A DNA stretch of 64,000 nucleotides from Algoriphagus oliviformis (lineage in GTDB: Bacteria; Bacteroidota; Bacteroidia; Cytophagales; Cyclobacteriaceae). Of the stretch, positions 63,162-64,000 are shown piece after piece. The DNA lies in NCBI RefSeq assembly GCF_017254915.1, contig NZ_JAFKCT010000001.1:248001-312000 (forward strand), read 5' to 3'. The notes beneath the pieces were generated by a model. That model did no database searches, was not told the DNA's origin, and was given only the letters and a program-made list of their open reading frames with translations. Positions within the stretch are counted from its first letter, which is position 1. Each line of letters starts with the position of its first letter. The position numbers and the translations under genes were made by a program.

Positions 63162-64000
63162 ATGCAAGAAGGTTTGTATCGATCGGAGTTTGAGCATGAC
63201 TCCTGCGGTATAGGTGCTGTGGTGGATCTGAGCAACATACCCACTCATGAGACTATCAGCGATGCCTTATACATGCTTAGCAATATGGAGCATCGCGGCG
63301 GTAGGGGATCCGATCCCAAAACCGGCGACGGTGCCGGTATTTCTATCCAGGTCCCGCACCAATTTCTCAAGGATGTGACCGCGCGCACGGAAATAGACCT
63401 GCCAGAGCCAGGCTACTACGGCGTGGGCATGACCTTTTTCCCAAAAAACAAGCAGCTCTATCAGCGCTCCAAAGAGCTTCTCAACCAGCTCATCGAGGAA
63501 ATGGGCTTCAACCTGATCGGCTACCGTGTGGTACCGGTGGATGAAACCGTCCCTGGATCCGGAGCCCTGGAGGTGATGCCCAACATCGAGCAGCTGTTTG
63601 TCAGCCACAAACAGGGGCTGACCGGCATCGAGCTGGAGCGAAAGCTATACGTGCTGAGAAACTTCGCAACTTCGGAGATCAACTCCAAGGTGCCAGGTGT
63701 CAACCACTCCTTTTATTTCGCCAGCCTGAGCAGCCGCACCTTAGTATATAAGGGACAGCTGCGGACGGACCAAGTGCTGGCTTTCTACAAAGATCTCCAA
63801 AACCCAAGGATAGAATCGGCACTGGCCATCGTGCACTCCCGATTCTCTACCAATACGTTCCCCAACTGGAGACTGGCACAGCCATTCCGCTTCCTTTCCC
63901 ACAACGGCGAGATCAACACCATCCGAGGCAACCTCAACAAGATGAAGTCCAAGGAGGCGCTGATGAAGTCGAAATTCTTCTCCGAAGAAGAGCTGGCGAA
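63162..64000 (+). CDS. gltB: Glutamate synthase large subunit, 3' end beyond the window
   Basis: Start ATG 63162 (MQEGLYRSEFEHDSCGIG). Residue Cys15 after the short propeptide is the N-terminal nucleophile of the class II (Ntn) glutamine amidotransferase domain. EHRGGRGSDPKTGDGAGI and SRFSTNTFPNWRLAQPFRFLSHNGEINTIRGN match the amidotransferase core. The large subunit normally runs to about 1500 residues, so about 280 are shown. It takes ammonia from glutamine to 2-oxoglutarate with the small subunit GltD. Confidence 0.96.
   Translation, partial: MQEGLYRSEFEHDSCGIGAVVDLSNIPTHETISDALYMLSNMEHRGGRGSDPKTGDGAGISIQVPHQFLKDVTARTEIDLPEPGYYGVGMTFFPKNKQLYQRSKELLNQLIEEMGFNLIGYRVVPVDETVPGSGALEVMPNIEQLFVSHKQGLTGIELERKLYVLRNFATSEINSKVPGVNHSFYFASLSSRTLVYKGQLRTDQVLAFYKDLQNPRIESALAIVHSRFSTNTFPNWRLAQPFRFLSHNGEINTIRGNLNKMKSKEALMKSKFFSEEELA

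Overview
The window reads as chromosomal DNA of a Bacteroidota bacterium, most likely of the order Cytophagales (the Algoriphagus/Cyclobacterium type). The evidence is a gldE gliding gene beside mutY and ssb, a secreted protein with a type IX secretion C-terminal domain, a TonB receptor with a carboxypeptidase-like N-terminal domain, an Lnb-type lipoprotein acyltransferase, promoters of the TTTG-N(18-21)-TAnnTTTG kind, and no consistent Shine-Dalgarno use.

Region 1 (1 to about 17,460) is an AT-rich, accessory, defence-island-like stretch. It holds two small XRE-type HTH proteins with a shared tail motif. Next is a nuclease plus Ski2-like helicase pair resembling Hachiman (HamA/HamB), then a lone Mrr-like endonuclease. 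A three-gene cassette follows (HTH-ImmA/IrrE metalloprotease, a 183-aa unknown, a helical membrane-tailed unknown) behind a repeated palindromic operator. After that come a HEPN-like protein (DUF4209-type), a DUF2075 helicase remnant, an erythromycin-esterase-like protein, a pRiA4b ORF-3-like protein and a degenerate DEDD-exonuclease-like protein. Long gene-poor gaps here carry several families of dispersed hairpin repeats.

Region 2 (17,468 to 23,100) holds a giant AsmA-like protein and, upstream of it on the same strand, three tandem tRNA-like genes. Each has acceptor, D and T arms and a tRNA-Asp-like anticodon loop (CUGUCUC, anticodon GUC) on a type-II-like body with a 55- or 68-nt variable region. 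Each is followed by its own intrinsic terminator, and two have clear Bacteroidota promoters. This is the most unusual feature of the window.

Region 3 (23,296 to 64,000) is GC-richer and mostly housekeeping: rluD-like, a PLP D-cysteine desulfhydrase-like enzyme, an AlbA_2 protein, uvrB, Lnb, a T9SS cargo, a GntP permease with RidA, mltF, a hydrolase-MFP-RND-TolC efflux operon, a DUF481 outer-membrane protein, a TonB receptor, a YhhN protein, aspS, an M23 peptidase, an rluF-like gene, GH16, ALDH, an esterase lipoprotein, an ECF sigma/short partner pair, DUF3127, the HU-TPR-Cox24-like-rng operon, mutY, ssb, gldE and the start of gltB.
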